The position numbers and the translations under genes were made by a program. 64,000 nucleotides of DNA from Limibacillus sp. Lineage in GTDB: Bacteria > Pseudomonadota > Alphaproteobacteria > Kiloniellales > CECT-8803. The DNA is taken from NCBI GenBank assembly GCA_037379885.1, contig JARRJC010000004.1, positions 40,034 to 104,033 of the forward strand, read 5' to 3'. Position 1 is the stretch's first letter. Every line of letters starts with the position of its first letter. Positions 26,844-36,127 of the stretch are shown piece after piece. The notes beneath the pieces are model-generated. The model did not search any database, was not told where the DNA came from, and worked only from the letters and a program-made list of their open reading frames with translations.

Positions 26844-28382
26844 CTAAACCACCAGCGACACCCCCGCCCGGCGGGGATCGGCGGCGGCCATGACCTGGCC
26901 GCCGCTTTCCATTTCGACGGCATGCACGCCGCCGAAGAACATGGAGGTCTCGGGCCAGGGGTCGGTCTCACCGAAGCGCGCGAGCAGCTCGGCGGCGCCT
27001 TCGGGAAAGCCCGGTTCGAAGGAGACCTTGCTGCCCTCGCAGTGCAGGCGGCTTGCCCGCACAGCCTGCTTGAGGTCGCTGCCGGTGGAGAGCCGCCCAA
27101 GCAGCACTTGGAGGATTGCCGTGCGCAGGCGGTTGGACCCACCCGACCCCAGCGCCAGGCGCCCGCCACCAGGCAGGAGCGCGGCCGTCGGCGCCATCAT
27201 TGACACCATGCGGCTGTCCGGCCGCCAGGCGTGAAAGCCAGCGGGGTTCAGGTCTTCCTCCCCCAGCATGTTGTTGAGGTGGATGCCCGTGCCCGGCAGC
27301 AGATGGCCGCAGCCCTCCCCGTTGGAAAGCGTGACAGCGGCCAGGTTGCCCTCTGCGTCCACGACACTGATGTGCGTTGTGCCCCGGCTGACCGAATCCG
27401 CCCCCAGGATGCGCTCCCGATAGACCGCCAGAAACTCCGGGTCGAGCAGGCGTGCCATGGCGTCACCCTCGGCCCGCTCGTCCTCGACCGAGGACAGGCC
27501 GGAATCGACCCGCGCCTTGTTCGTCTGCTGCATGATGGGGGCCAGCAGGGCCAGACGCTCCAGCGGATCGCTCACATCGGCGAGGCCCAGAGCCTCCGCC
27601 AGTTGGAGAGCGAAGGCGATCAAGAGACCGCCGGAGGAAGGCGGCGGGGTGATGAGCACCCTGGCCCCGGCGAAGCAGACCTCGAGCGGATCGTTCTTTG
27701 CGACCCGGTACTCCGCCAGATCAGCCCGCGTCAGTAGGCCGCCCCGCTCCCGGCAGAGAGCGGCCAGCCGCGCGGCGGGCTCACCCTCGTAGAAGCTGCG
27801 CACGCCGTTGCGCCCGATCTCCTCCAGAAAGCCGGCGAGCAGCGGTTGGCGAAGCGGCTGGGACTTCGAAAAGCCGGAGACGACCGCCGCTGTCTCCGGC
27901 CGGTGCCGCCAGATGGGACCGACAACCCCAAGGGCATAGTCATCGAAACGCCGCCAGGCGACGCCGTCGCGCGCCGCCGCCACCGCCGGCGTCAGCAAGT
28001 CGGCCAGGGGCAGTTTACAAAGCTCTGCGTGAACCGCCTCCATCCCGGCCAGGACGCCGGGTGTGGCGCAGGCGCCCAGCCCGATGTGGAAGCGCTGCAC
28101 GGCGGGCCCGAAGTCGCAGTCCACCGGCACGAACTCCAGTTGCTGCTCAGGCCGCTTTCGCTTGGGCGTTTGCACGAAAAAATCGTAGAGGCAGGGCTTT
28201 CCGGTCTTCGGCGCGGCCAGGAGGAAGCCGCCGCCGCCAAAGGACGCCAGAACCGGTTCGGCAACGCAGGCCGCCGCCAGCGCCGCAACCGCCGCGTCAT
28301 AGGCGTTGCCGCCGGCGCGCAGGACCTCTGCGCCCGCCTTCGCGGTGGTGGGATGTCCTGCCGCGATGGCCCCTTTCGTCAC
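26844..28382 (-). CDS. ggt: Gamma-glutamyltransferase
   Basis: Cleaves and transfers gamma-glutamyl groups from glutathione and related compounds. 512 residues as an autoprocessing Ntn hydrolase. The cleavage site is at the Thr-Thr of RGTTHISVVDAEGNLAA, and the GlyGly-rich GSGGSNRLRTAILQ and GCGHLLPGTGIHLNNMLG match the family. No signal peptide is visible, so it is probably cytoplasmic, like several alphaproteobacterial members. The GTG at 28382 follows a purine-rich stretch (GGGGGAAGG) and removes 18 residues of unrelated sequence. A terminator-like hairpin on the same strand lies 72 bp upstream (28454-28496). Confidence 0.9.
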   Translation of the reverse strand: MTKGAIAAGHPTTAKAGAEVLRAGGNAYDAAVAALAAACVAEPVLASFGGGGFLLAAPKTGKPCLYDFFVQTPKRKRPEQQLEFVPVDCDFGPAVQRFHIGLGACATPGVLAGMEAVHAELCKLPLADLLTPAVAAARDGVAWRRFDDYALGVVGPIWRHRPETAAVVSGFSKSQPLRQPLLAGFLEEIGRNGVRSFYEGEPAARLAALCRERGGLLTRADLAEYRVAKNDPLEVCFAGARVLITPPPSSGGLLIAFALQLAEALGLADVSDPLERLALLAPIMQQTNKARVDSGLSSVEDERAEGDAMARLLDPEFLAVYRERILGADSVSRGTTHISVVDAEGNLAAVTLSNGEGCGHLLPGTGIHLNNMLGEEDLNPAGFHAWRPDSRMVSMMAPTAALLPGGGRLALGSGGSNRLRTAILQVLLGRLSTGSDLKQAVRASRLHCEGSKVSFEPGFPEGAAELLARFGETDPWPETSMFFGGVHAVEMESGGQVMAAADPRRAGVSLVV

Positions 28383-28453
28383 CGCCCTTCCCCCTTGGCC
28401 AGACTGTGTTCCGAACACGCCTCGCCGTAATGGCACAGCCCCTGACGAAAGGC

Positions 28454-28496
28454 AAAAAAAGAGAGGCGAGAGACCCGCGAAGGGTCTATCGCCTCT
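28454..28496 (-). terminator. Strong intrinsic terminator upstream of ggt
   Basis: AGAGGCGA-x-AGACCC (28462-28476) pairs with GGGTCT-x-TCGCCTCT (28482-28496), a 14-bp stem with one internal mismatch and a 5-nt loop. On the minus strand it is followed directly by C and seven T residues (28460-28454). The orientation means it stops transcripts heading into ggt. Confidence 0.85.
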
Positions 28497-28633
28497 AGTT
28501 TAACCCTGGGGGGCCAGGGTGATCCTCGGTCCAGGAGAGCGCGCGTCCTTCTGCCGCTCGACGGCATGGCCGCTCTGTCCTCGACCTCTCATCTGAAAAC
28601 AGGGGGATGGCTCAAAAAGTTACCCGCCCCCCT
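28454..28633 (-). ncRNA. Candidate structured small RNA or ggt leader RNA
   Basis: Read 5'-3' on the minus strand the segment contains, in order: a stem AGGGGG/CCCCCT (28633-28601); a branched stem with arms at 28586-28571 and 28541-28528 (AGAGCG/CGCTCT and GGTC/GACC) capped by an apical hairpin TGCCG-TCGAG-CGGCA (28566-28552); a perfect 7-bp hairpin ACCCTGG-CCCC-CCAGGGT (28520-28503); and a terminator hairpin with T7. Together they cover nearly every base, which is unlike a normal spacer. No minus-strand gene lies between here and 29145. It is either an independent small RNA of about 180 nt or an attenuated leader of ggt. I found no match to 6S, SRP or known riboswitch motifs. Confidence 0.45.
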
Positions 28634-28797
28634 TCGATAACCAACGGTAGAAAAGTGCCACAATACAAAAATTGATACAAGTCTCTCGTGCAAGGCGCGC
28701 AATGGCTCCTTCTCTTTCACTTGCGCGGGTTTGCAGCGGCCCTTTTCGACCCCATCTTAGTATTATAACCTCTCAGGAACGAAGGATATCCTTTCGC

Positions 28798-29127
28798 ATG
28801 AAAGCCGCAATCCACTCTCTCCCGATCCGCAGGGCGGCGCCTGCCTTGGCCCTGGTCTTGGGCCTCGCGGCCCATCCAGTGCTGGCCCAGGAACCGGGCG
28901 CCGAAGGGGAGGCGCAACAGAGCCCGGAAGAACTCGCGATCGAGGGCCTCGATACCCTGATGCGCGCGCTGGAACTGATGCTGCTGCAGATTCCGCAGTA
29001 TGAGATGCCGGAAATGAACGAACGCGGCGACATCATCATCCGCCGCAAGAACCCGCCCCAAACGGCGCCGGAAGAAGCGCCAGAAGAGCCCGAGGCGGAC
29101 CCAAAGGGCAGCGCCACGGAAACCTGA
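28798..29127 (+). CDS. Small exported protein of unknown function
   Basis: 109 residues. A Sec-type signal peptide (MKAAIHSLPIRRAAPALALV, hydrophobic core, then AHPVLA before Gln) predicts a periplasmic mature protein of about 75 residues. The mature part has an amphipathic helical segment (LDTLMRALELMLLQIP) and an acidic, Pro-rich C-terminus (PPQTAPEEAPEEPEADP). Likely an envelope-associated protein; no family can be assigned. The ATG at 28798 is selected because it opens the signal peptide; the frame is open further upstream. Confidence 0.72.
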   Translation: MKAAIHSLPIRRAAPALALVLGLAAHPVLAQEPGAEGEAQQSPEELAIEGLDTLMRALELMLLQIPQYEMPEMNERGDIIIRRKNPPQTAPEEAPEEPEADPKGSATET

Positions 29128-29144
29128 CGGCGCGGATCAAACCC

Positions 29145-31115
29145 TTAGCGCTGCTGCCAGAAGGTATCGGGCCTGTAGATCCCGAAGTGCGCGCCGGGAT
29201 CCCAGTTGTAGATCGCCTTTTCCGGCACGTTCTCGAACCCGTTCATGACCACGACCGGCTGAGGCACCTGCGCGACCAGTCCGATGGTCAGAACCTGATC
29301 GGCGTGGATCTCCAGAATTTCCTTCCAGATGGCGCGCCGCTCGGCGGTGGATCGCGCAGCGACCCACTTCTCGTATAGCCCCATCAGCCGCTGAGCGACC
29401 GGCATGTCGATGCCTTCGCCGGACGCGCCCTTGTTTTCGTGGTACTGGCCCCACTTCGGCCAGTGGAAGCTGTCCTGGTGCACCGGTACGAACTCCTCGG
29501 GGCTCATGCCCGGCGAGATCACCGCGTTCTCGTAGCCGAGCCAGAGGGTCATCACCGTTTCGCCCGCAAAGACCCGGTTTCTCAGCACCTCGCGCTGCAT
29601 CGGCCTGTTGAATATCTTGATGCCGAGCTTCAGCCAGGAGTCCCCGATCAGCTCCAGCAGATCGCTTTCCAGGGAGCTTTCGCCGGCCGTCTCAACCACG
29701 ATCTCCATCGGCCGCCCATCGGGCAGTAGACGAATGCCGCGGTCGTCGCGCTGAGTAAGACCCAGTTCGTCCAGCAGCAGGTTGGCCCTCTCCAGATCGT
29801 AGGAGGCATAACGCTGACGCAGTTCGGGATCGTAAAGGGAACTGCCCGGCAGGATCGACTGGTTGCCCTCGTTGGCGAGGCCGAAGTAGATCACCTGATT
29901 GACCTCGTGCCGGTTCACCCCCAGCGACAGGGCCCGCCTGTAACGGACGTCGCGGTTCAATTCGCGCCAGACCGGGTCGCTGACCGTCAGGTTGGGGTAG
30001 ATCGCGTATTCCGATCCGCGCACCGTGTCCCAGAGGCGCACCTCATAGCCCGAGCGCTCTTCCGACTGCTTCAAGAAAGTGTAGTCGTCGAACCGCAGGC
30101 CCCGCGCCTGCAAGTCCGCATCCCCGGCCCCGCTCTTCACCGGAATCAGGTCGCCGCCCGTCACCACGATGGTCATCTGGTCCAGATAGGGAAGCTGCTT
30201 GCCCGCGCTGTCGACCCGGTGGAAGAAGGGGTTGCGCTTGAGCTCAAAGCGGGTCGAGGGCGGCTCGGTCACAGGCATCCAAGGTTGCAAAGTCGGCAGC
30301 GCGGGATTGTCGAAGCGCGAGAGGTTGTCGCGGCGTCCATGGAGCTGCGCCCAATCGCGCATGCCGTTTTCCTCCACCCGCTTGGCGAGCGCCTCGGGCT
30401 CCGCATAGCTCTTGTGGAATTGCTTCAGGTAATGGGACGGCGAGTAGATCACCAAGGGCAGCGCCCGCGCGAGACTGGCGAGAAAGAAGGGGTTGGGCCG
30501 GCTCCACTCGTAGCGGACCGTGTAGCTGTCCGGGTAGGTGACCGTCGGCAACTCCCCTTCGATGATCAGCGAAGCCGGGGGACCGACCGGCGACAGTTCC
30601 TCGTTGTTCGCCATGTCCTCCCACCAGTAGCGGAAGTCCTCGCTGGTGAAGGGCGCGCCATCCGACCAGCGGTGGCCGGGCCGCAGCTTCAGGGTGAAGG
30701 CGCGGCCATCCTCGACAACGACCTCCTTCAGGATGTCGGGCTGGAACTCCAAGGCCTCGCTGTAGCCCACGAGACGGGCATAGCCATAGACGAAGCCAAG
30801 CCGCACGTCCTTTTCCCGCCCCACCAGCATGCGCCACTCCCCGCCCTGCTCTCCAAGCACTTCGGGCGGCAGGGGTGAATAGACGGAGGGTGTATCGGGC
30901 AAGCGCTCGGAAACCGGCGGCGTCTGCCCGGAAGCCACGGCCTGCTCGAGGATCGGGGTCTCCTGCAAAGCGGTCGAAAGCGCGGAGTCGTCACTCATGA
31001 TCTCGATATCCGCGCGCGCGGCCAAGGGAACGAACCCGGCGAGACCCGCCGCCAGCGTCAAGCAGAGAAATACCAGGAAGCGCCCTGGAAGTCGGCGCGA
31101 AGTCACGTTCATCAT
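29145..31115 (-). CDS. ABC transporter substrate-binding protein, family 5 (peptide/nickel type)
   Basis: 656-residue periplasmic solute-binding protein. The N-terminal signal peptide spans about residues 1-36 (RFLVFLCLTLAAGLAGF, then LAARA). The family 5 body is visible in VYSPLPPEVLGE, FTLKLRPGHRWSDGAPFTSE (a diagnostic motif) and the C-terminal region with repeated aromatic segments. These proteins bind peptides, nickel complexes or sugars. No permease or ATPase genes lie beside it, so it is an orphan. The ATG at 31115 (or the next codon) is used. Confidence 0.88.
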   Translation of the reverse strand: MMNVTSRRLPGRFLVFLCLTLAAGLAGFVPLAARADIEIMSDDSALSTALQETPILEQAVASGQTPPVSERLPDTPSVYSPLPPEVLGEQGGEWRMLVGREKDVRLGFVYGYARLVGYSEALEFQPDILKEVVVEDGRAFTLKLRPGHRWSDGAPFTSEDFRYWWEDMANNEELSPVGPPASLIIEGELPTVTYPDSYTVRYEWSRPNPFFLASLARALPLVIYSPSHYLKQFHKSYAEPEALAKRVEENGMRDWAQLHGRRDNLSRFDNPALPTLQPWMPVTEPPSTRFELKRNPFFHRVDSAGKQLPYLDQMTIVVTGGDLIPVKSGAGDADLQARGLRFDDYTFLKQSEERSGYEVRLWDTVRGSEYAIYPNLTVSDPVWRELNRDVRYRRALSLGVNRHEVNQVIYFGLANEGNQSILPGSSLYDPELRQRYASYDLERANLLLDELGLTQRDDRGIRLLPDGRPMEIVVETAGESSLESDLLELIGDSWLKLGIKIFNRPMQREVLRNRVFAGETVMTLWLGYENAVISPGMSPEEFVPVHQDSFHWPKWGQYHENKGASGEGIDMPVAQRLMGLYEKWVAARSTAERRAIWKEILEIHADQVLTIGLVAQVPQPVVVMNGFENVPEKAIYNWDPGAHFGIYRPDTFWQQR

Positions 31116-31250
31116 GGCTCTTTCGTCTTCTCCCTCACGACGATCTGCCCGGTGCCGGAGGGCATCTTGTACCAAGCCCGGCGCGGCTGGCTAGAGCTAG
31201 TTGGCCGAGGGGCTTGCCGCAGAGCCCAAGAGGCCCGATCTTCTCCGGTT

Positions 31251-31907
31251 ATGAAAGCGCAAGAGACTTCTTCTGTCAGACAGCCCCGTTCGGGCGACCG
31301 CGGAGACCTGCACGCCTTGTCCCAAGCGCTGGCGGATCTCAAGCATAAGGACGCAGTCAGTCTCCCCTGGCTCGGCGGCGGCATCTGCCATACCTATCTG
31401 GAGGCTTCGGACAGGCTCACCTACCGGCCAGCCCGTCCCGTCGTCGGAACGGGCGAGAAGGCGGTGCAGCAGGATTTCGAAGTCTGCATGGAGCTTGGCG
31501 AGACCGGTCCCTTTCACGATCTGGCGGCGGCGCTCACAGCAGACTTGATGGACGCCGCCTCCGCCCTCACCCCGGCGCTGCTTCCAGAGGGCTTCGAGTT
31601 GAACGACATGATCGTGCAGCGCTATCCCAGCGGTTGCCGGGGCATCACCCCGCACGTCGACCACATCCGCTATCAAGGGCTGGTCGCCATTCTGGTGTTC
31701 CAGGGGCGCGGCAAGTTCGAGATCGTCGCCGACCGTAGCGGGGCCGCCCCGCAAGAGGTGCCCAACGGACCCGGCGACCTGCTTTTGATGACCGCGCCCG
31801 GATTCGCCGGAGAGCGCCGCCGCCCCTTCCACCGTCTGAGCGAGGTCAGCGAACCGCGCGTCATTCTGGGGCTCCGCTGGGACAGCCGTCATGGAGAGCC
31901 CTGGTAG
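31251..31907 (+). CDS. 2-oxoglutarate/Fe(II) dioxygenase-like protein (AlkB-like fold)
   Basis: 218 residues. The iron-binding triad is suggested by GITPHVDHIRYQGLVAILVF (His-x-Asp) and a distal His in RRPFHRLSEVSEPRVILGL, in which the following Arg could bind 2-oxoglutarate. The order and spacing match the double-stranded beta-helix dioxygenases related to AlkB. Role unknown; DNA/RNA demethylation or protein hydroxylation are both conceivable. It lies 48 bp upstream of queA in the same direction, so a link with tRNA modification is possible but not shown. The ATG at 31251 is chosen as the first with family-like sequence. Confidence 0.72.
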   Translation: MKAQETSSVRQPRSGDRGDLHALSQALADLKHKDAVSLPWLGGGICHTYLEASDRLTYRPARPVVGTGEKAVQQDFEVCMELGETGPFHDLAAALTADLMDAASALTPALLPEGFELNDMIVQRYPSGCRGITPHVDHIRYQGLVAILVFQGRGKFEIVADRSGAAPQEVPNGPGDLLLMTAPGFAGERRRPFHRLSEVSEPRVILGLRWDSRHGEPW

Positions 31908-31955
31908 CAAGGGCTCTGGCAGCACGCCTGCAAAGCTGCTAGGAAGCGCGCCGTC

Positions 31956-33020
31956 ATGCTGCTGTCCGACTTCGACTACGACCTGCCGCGCCGTTTCATC
32001 GCGCAGCGCCCCGCGGAACCGCGGGAGTCCGCGAAGCTGCTGCGCGTGGGCGCGGACGGTCTGTCCGATCATATCGTCGCCGATCTGCCCGGCTTGCTGC
32101 GCCCCGGCGATCTGCTGATCTTCAACGACACCAAGGTGATCCCGGCGCGCCTGCGCGGCCGCCGCAACAACGCCAAGGTGGAAGCCCTGCTCCACAAGGC
32201 CGAACCCGCCGACGAGCGGGGCCGCCTGCTGTGGCGCGCCTTCTGCCGCCCGGCCAAGCGTCTTCGACCCGGAGAGGGTATCGTCTTCGCCAAAGGCTTC
32301 GAGGCCGAGATACTGGAAAAGCAGGAGGGCGGCGAACTGCTGCTCGCCTTCGACATGCCGCCCGAGGCGCTGCACGCGGCGTTGGAGCAGTACGGCGAAG
32401 CGCCGCTACCGCCCTATATCGAACGCGAGGAAGGCGCCGACGATCAGGACCTGCGCGACTACCAGACCATCTTCGCCAAGCGTGAAGGGGCGGTCGCCGC
32501 CCCCACGGCCGGCCTGCACTTCACCCCATCGCTGATGGCGGCGCTGAAGGAGCGCGGGCTGGAGACGGCCTCGGTGACGCTGCATGTCGGCGCCGGAACC
32601 TTCCTGCCGGTCAAGGTGGAGAAAATCGCAGACCACAAGATGCACAGCGAATGGGGCGAGGTAAGCCCGGAAACAGCCGACGCCATCGCCCGGACCAAAG
32701 CAGCGGGCGGGCGCGTCATCTCGGTCGGCACCACCTCTCTGCGCATCCTGGAAACGGCGGCGGCTGAGAGCGGCGCGGTCACGAGCTTCCAGGGGGACAC
32801 CTCGATCTTCATCACGCCCGGCTTCACCTTCCGGGCCGTCGATCTGCTGCTCACCAATTTCCACCTGCCCTGCTCCACCCTCCTGATGCTGGTCAGCGCC
32901 TTCAGCGGCCGGCGGCGGATGCTCCAGGCCTATGAACACGCCAAGCAGCAGGGCTATCGTTTCTTCTCCTACGGCGATGCCTGTCTCCTGGAGCGGCTGA
33001 AAGAGGACTTGCCGGCATGA
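31956..33020 (+). CDS. queA: S-adenosylmethionine:tRNA ribosyltransferase-isomerase
   Basis: Transfers and isomerises the ribosyl part of SAM to preQ1 at tRNA position 34, giving epoxyqueuosine. 354 residues. The N-terminal [37 protein letters not shown] and [13 protein letters not shown] motifs are diagnostic. It overlaps tgt by 4 bp (ATGA). First gene of queA-tgt-queG. Confidence 0.98.
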   Translation: MLLSDFDYDLPRRFIAQRPAEPRESAKLLRVGADGLSDHIVADLPGLLRPGDLLIFNDTKVIPARLRGRRNNAKVEALLHKAEPADERGRLLWRAFCRPAKRLRPGEGIVFAKGFEAEILEKQEGGELLLAFDMPPEALHAALEQYGEAPLPPYIEREEGADDQDLRDYQTIFAKREGAVAAPTAGLHFTPSLMAALKERGLETASVTLHVGAGTFLPVKVEKIADHKMHSEWGEVSPETADAIARTKAAGGRVISVGTTSLRILETAAAESGAVTSFQGDTSIFITPGFTFRAVDLLLTNFHLPCSTLLMLVSAFSGRRRMLQAYEHAKQQGYRFFSYGDACLLERLKEDLPA

Positions 33021-34150
33021 GCGGTCTGGGGTTTGAGATTTTGGGCCGGGACGGCGCGGCTCGGCGCGGGCGCCTGACCACCGCGCACGGCACGGCGGAG
33101 ACGCCAGCCTTCATGGCGGTGGGAACGGCGGCCACCGTCAAGGGGCTGACCAGCGATCAGGTCCGCGCCACCGGCACGCAGATCGTGCTCGGCAATACCT
33201 ATCATCTGATGCTGCGTCCCACGGCCGAGCGGGTCGCGGCCCTGGGCGGCCTGCACCGCTTCATGAACTGGCAGGGACCCATCCTGACCGATTCCGGCGG
33301 CTATCAGGTCATGTCCCTGGCCGACCTGCGCAAGATTACCGAAGAGGGCGTCACCTTTAAGTCCCACATCGACGGCGGGCGCCATGCCCTGACCCCTGAA
33401 CGGGCGGTGGAGATCCAGGACCTGCTCGACGCCAATATCACCATGGTGCTGGACGAGTGCACGCCCTTCCCGGTCGAGGAGGCCGAGGCCAAGCGCTCCA
33501 TGGAGCGCTCCATGCGCTGGGCGGCGCGCTGCAAGGAAGCCTTTCGCGCTCGCGAGGGCTACGGCCTCTTCGGGATCGTGCAGGGCAGTGTCTTCCCGGC
33601 GCTGCGCCGCGCCTCCGCGGAAGCCCTGAAAGAGATCGGCTTCGACGGCTACGCCATCGGCGGGCTCGCCGTTGGCGAAGGCCAGGAGCTCATGTTCTCC
33701 ATGGTGGACGCGACGATTCCCCACCTGCCCGAGGAGCGCCCGCGCTACCTGATGGGCGTCGGCAAGCCCGCAGATCTGGTGGGCGCGGTGCGGCGGGGGG
33801 TCGACATGTTCGACTGCGTCCTGCCGACCCGCTCGGGCCGCACGGCCCAGGCCTTTACCCCGCGCGGCACGGTGAACCTGCGAAACGCCCGCCATCAGGA
33901 CGACCCGAGGCCGCTGCAGGAGGATTGCCCCTGCACCGCCTGCCGCGATCATTCCCGGGCCTACCTGCATCATCTCTTCCGCGCTGACGAGATGCTGGGG
34001 CCGATCCTGCTGACCGAACACAATCTCACCTATTATCAAAGCCTGATGGCGGGGCTGCGGGCGGCCATTGAGGAAGGCCGGCTGGAGCCCTTCGCGGCCA
34101 GCTTCGAGGCTGCGCAGGCCAAGGGCGACATCGCGCCTCTCCAAGGCTAG
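33017..34150 (+). CDS. tgt: tRNA-guanine transglycosylase
   Basis: Exchanges guanine 34 in tRNAs for preQ1. 377 residues. The conserved [20 protein letters not shown] and DVCxPFP-type region ([20 protein letters not shown]) are present, as are the zinc-binding Cys residues in [20 protein letters not shown]. Start overlaps the queA stop. Middle gene of the queuosine operon. Confidence 0.98.
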   Translation: MSGLGFEILGRDGAARRGRLTTAHGTAETPAFMAVGTAATVKGLTSDQVRATGTQIVLGNTYHLMLRPTAERVAALGGLHRFMNWQGPILTDSGGYQVMSLADLRKITEEGVTFKSHIDGGRHALTPERAVEIQDLLDANITMVLDECTPFPVEEAEAKRSMERSMRWAARCKEAFRAREGYGLFGIVQGSVFPALRRASAEALKEIGFDGYAIGGLAVGEGQELMFSMVDATIPHLPEERPRYLMGVGKPADLVGAVRRGVDMFDCVLPTRSGRTAQAFTPRGTVNLRNARHQDDPRPLQEDCPCTACRDHSRAYLHHLFRADEMLGPILLTEHNLTYYQSLMAGLRAAIEEGRLEPFAASFEAAQAKGDIAPLQG

Positions 34151-34160
34151 ACTCAGCCCC

Positions 34161-35291
34161 ATGACGGCCGAGGACCCGAAAGCGGAGATCCGCGACCAGG
34201 CGCTTGCCCTGGGCTTCGATGCGGTCGGCTTCGCGCCCGCCGATCTGGGCGGCGTCGCCGCTGACCGGCTGAGGCAGTTCCTGGCCGAGGGTCTTCAGGG
34301 CGACATGGGCTGGCTCGCCGAGCGGTCGGAACAGCGCGGAGAGCCGCAGGCCCTGTGGCCGGACGCGAAGAGCGTCATCGTGCTGGCCCAGAACTACGGG
34401 CCAGAGGAAGACCCGCTTGCGACCCTGGAAGAGCCGGAGCAGGCCACCGTCTCCGTCTACGCGCGCAACCGCGACTACCACGACCTGATCAAGAAGCGGC
34501 TGAAGCGGCTTGGCCGCTGGATGGCCGAGCGCTACGGCTGTCAGCTCAAGGTCTTCGTCGACACCGCCCCGGTGATGGAAAAGCCGCTGGCGGAAAAGGC
34601 GGGAGTCGGCTGGCAGGGCAAGCACACCAACCTCGTCTCGCGGGCGTTCGGCTCCTGGCTCTTTCTGGGAGAGATATTCTGCGATCTGGAGCTTGCCCCC
34701 GATCCGCCGGAGGCCGACCACTGCGGGTCTTGCCGCGCCTGTCTCGACGTCTGCCCGACCGACGCCTTCCCCGCGCCCTACCGCCTGGATGCGCGGCGCT
34801 GCATCTCCTACCTGACCATCGAGCACAAGGGACCCATTGAGCGAAGCCTGCGCCCCCTGATGGGCAACAGGATCTATGGCTGCGACGACTGCCTGGCCGT
34901 CTGTCCCTGGAACAAGTTCGCCAGCGGGACGGGCGAACCCACGCTCCAGGCGCGCCAGGACTTGACCGCGCCGCGGCTCGCGGAGCTTGCGGAGCTGGAC
35001 GACGCCGCCTTCCGCGCGCACTTCTCGGGCAGTCCGATCAAGCGCAGCGGACGCGACCGCTTCCTGCGCAACGTTCTGATAGCCATCGGAAACTCAGGGA
35101 GCGAGAGCGTCGTTCCCTCCGCCATGGCGCGGCTTGACGATGGGTCGCCGCTGGTGCGCGGCGCCGCCGTCTGGGCGCTGTCGCGGCTGCTCGACCGAAC
35201 AGCGTTCGACCAACTGAGGCGCGAGCGTCTGGAGAGAGAGAAGGATCCGTCGGTTCAGGAGGAGTGGCTGCCCGAGAGCGAGCGGATATAG
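34161..35291 (+). CDS. queG: Epoxyqueuosine reductase
   Basis: Cobalamin- and FeS-dependent reduction of epoxyqueuosine to queuosine in tRNA. 376 residues. Two 4Fe-4S motifs are clear ([20 protein letters not shown] and [14 protein letters not shown]). The ATG at 34161 is 10 bp after tgt; a longer open frame begins earlier but overlaps tgt and lacks family features. The end overlaps the convergent receiver gene by 37 bp. The complete Q pathway here, unlike preQ1 synthesis (not in this window), is co-located. Confidence 0.96.
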   Translation: MTAEDPKAEIRDQALALGFDAVGFAPADLGGVAADRLRQFLAEGLQGDMGWLAERSEQRGEPQALWPDAKSVIVLAQNYGPEEDPLATLEEPEQATVSVYARNRDYHDLIKKRLKRLGRWMAERYGCQLKVFVDTAPVMEKPLAEKAGVGWQGKHTNLVSRAFGSWLFLGEIFCDLELAPDPPEADHCGSCRACLDVCPTDAFPAPYRLDARRCISYLTIEHKGPIERSLRPLMGNRIYGCDDCLAVCPWNKFASGTGEPTLQARQDLTAPRLAELAELDDAAFRAHFSGSPIKRSGRDRFLRNVLIAIGNSGSESVVPSAMARLDDGSPLVRGAAVWALSRLLDRTAFDQLRRERLEREKDPSVQEEWLPESERI

Positions 35292-35638
35292 GCATGAAGG
35301 TTGGAGAGACTGAAGGGCTTGCGCATCACTTGGCGGCATCCCAGTTCGCGGGCGCGCTCCAGCTCGCCGTCGCTGCCCGACATCAGGATCACTTCGCAGT
35401 CCTGATCAGGCAGCGTACTGATTTTCCGGTAAGCGCTGATGCCGTCCAGAGCCGGCATTTCCAGGTCCATCACCAGAACGTCGGGACGCATGGCGATCAG
35501 GCGCTCTACGGCCTCTTCCCCATCGACTGCTTCCTCGACTTGAAGGCCCTTGCGGGCAAGATACTCGACAATCTCGCCCCGCAGTTCGGCGTCGTCGTCC
35601 GTAACCAGTACCCGTAAGGGAAGCTTATCATCACGCAT
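35255..35638 (-). CDS. Single-domain response regulator (receiver)
   Basis: 127 residues: one CheY-type receiver only, with no output domain. Acidic pocket TDDDAEL, phosphoacceptor Asp in [14 protein letters not shown], Ser/Thr switch region [10 protein letters not shown] and Lys in QVMRKPFSL are all present. No kinase is adjacent; the large hybrid kinase at 38451-40985 is 3 kb away and may or may not be the partner. Its 3' end overlaps queG by 37 bp. The upstream region (35639-35761) is AT-rich. Confidence 0.87.
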   Translation of the reverse strand: MRDDKLPLRVLVTDDDAELRGEIVEYLARKGLQVEEAVDGEEAVERLIAMRPDVLVMDLEMPALDGISAYRKISTLPDQDCEVILMSGSDGELERARELGCRQVMRKPFSLSNLHAYIRSLSGSHSS

Positions 35639-35761
35639 TCAGCCCGGCTCCGACCTTCACTCAAAGACGACAATCGTCAAAGTTTATAACACTTATCAAA
35701 GAGTGCCATAAAGATGTAATCGATACTAATTAAATCTAATGATACGCGCGAAAAACTGAAT

Positions 35762-36127
35762 TTACTTCAAGCATTGATAGGTGATTCGCACGGGCTGCAG
35801 GGCCGGACAAGGTGTCCAGAAGCTGTCCTGGTCGAGAATGGAGATGTTCTGCGTCCCGTCCGGACAGGATTGCAGCGCGTCGTAGCGGATATCTTCGATA
35901 TCGTTGATCACGTTGCCATAGCAAAGCGCGCGAACGTCGCTGGGAAAGGCGCGCGTGACGGAATCGGCGAACTTGCGCGCGGGCGGCACCGGCGTGGTGC
36001 TGTTCGTGCAACTGGAGACGATCAGGAGCGCCAGGAAGGCCAGAAGGATGCGCCCGGTCGGATTGGCCGAGCAGCGACGCGGCTCTGTTTTCAGCGTCCC
36101 TTCCGGGCTCGAAGTTTTCTTTTTCAT
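35762..36127 (-). CDS. Putative lipoprotein
   Basis: 121 residues. The lipobox LLIVSSC near residue 40 lies behind an unusually long N-terminal leader (MKKKTSSPEGTLKTEPRR, then the hydrophobic segment ILLAFLALLIVSS). The mature part (about 80 residues) contains two Cys residues besides the lipid-anchored Cys. A shorter start downstream is possible, since lipoprotein leaders are usually under 30 residues, but no internal ATG gives one. The ATG overlaps the upstream gene's TGA by 4 bp, so it is in an operon with the CxxC gene. Confidence 0.7.
   Translation of the reverse strand: MKKKTSSPEGTLKTEPRRCSANPTGRILLAFLALLIVSSCTNSTTPVPPARKFADSVTRAFPSDVRALCYGNVINDIEDIRYDALQSCPDGTQNISILDQDSFWTPCPALQPVRITYQCLK

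Larger units (their letters stand above)
28383..28797. other. Intergenic region between ggt and a small exported-protein gene
   Basis: 415 bp with no supported protein gene. Its left half is dominated by four consecutive inverted repeats read on the minus strand, ending in a strong intrinsic terminator (28454-28496). The right half (28640-28797) is AT-rich and probably holds the promoter for the gene at 28798 and, on the other strand, for the candidate RNA. Confidence 0.6.

Noticed and set aside
28454..28633. Assignment of the hairpin region to 6S RNA, SRP RNA or a named riboswitch
   Set aside because: The 6S type of single long hairpin and the SRP signature loop are missing, and no riboswitch core motif was seen, so it is listed only as a candidate structured RNA.
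28655..28660. TGGCAC on the minus strand as a sigma-54 -24 element for the candidate RNA
   Set aside because: No TTGC follows at the required 5-bp spacing for the -12 element.
31908..31955. preQ1 riboswitch before queA
   Set aside because: The 48-bp gap is too short and has no pseudoknot-like C-rich/A-rich pattern.
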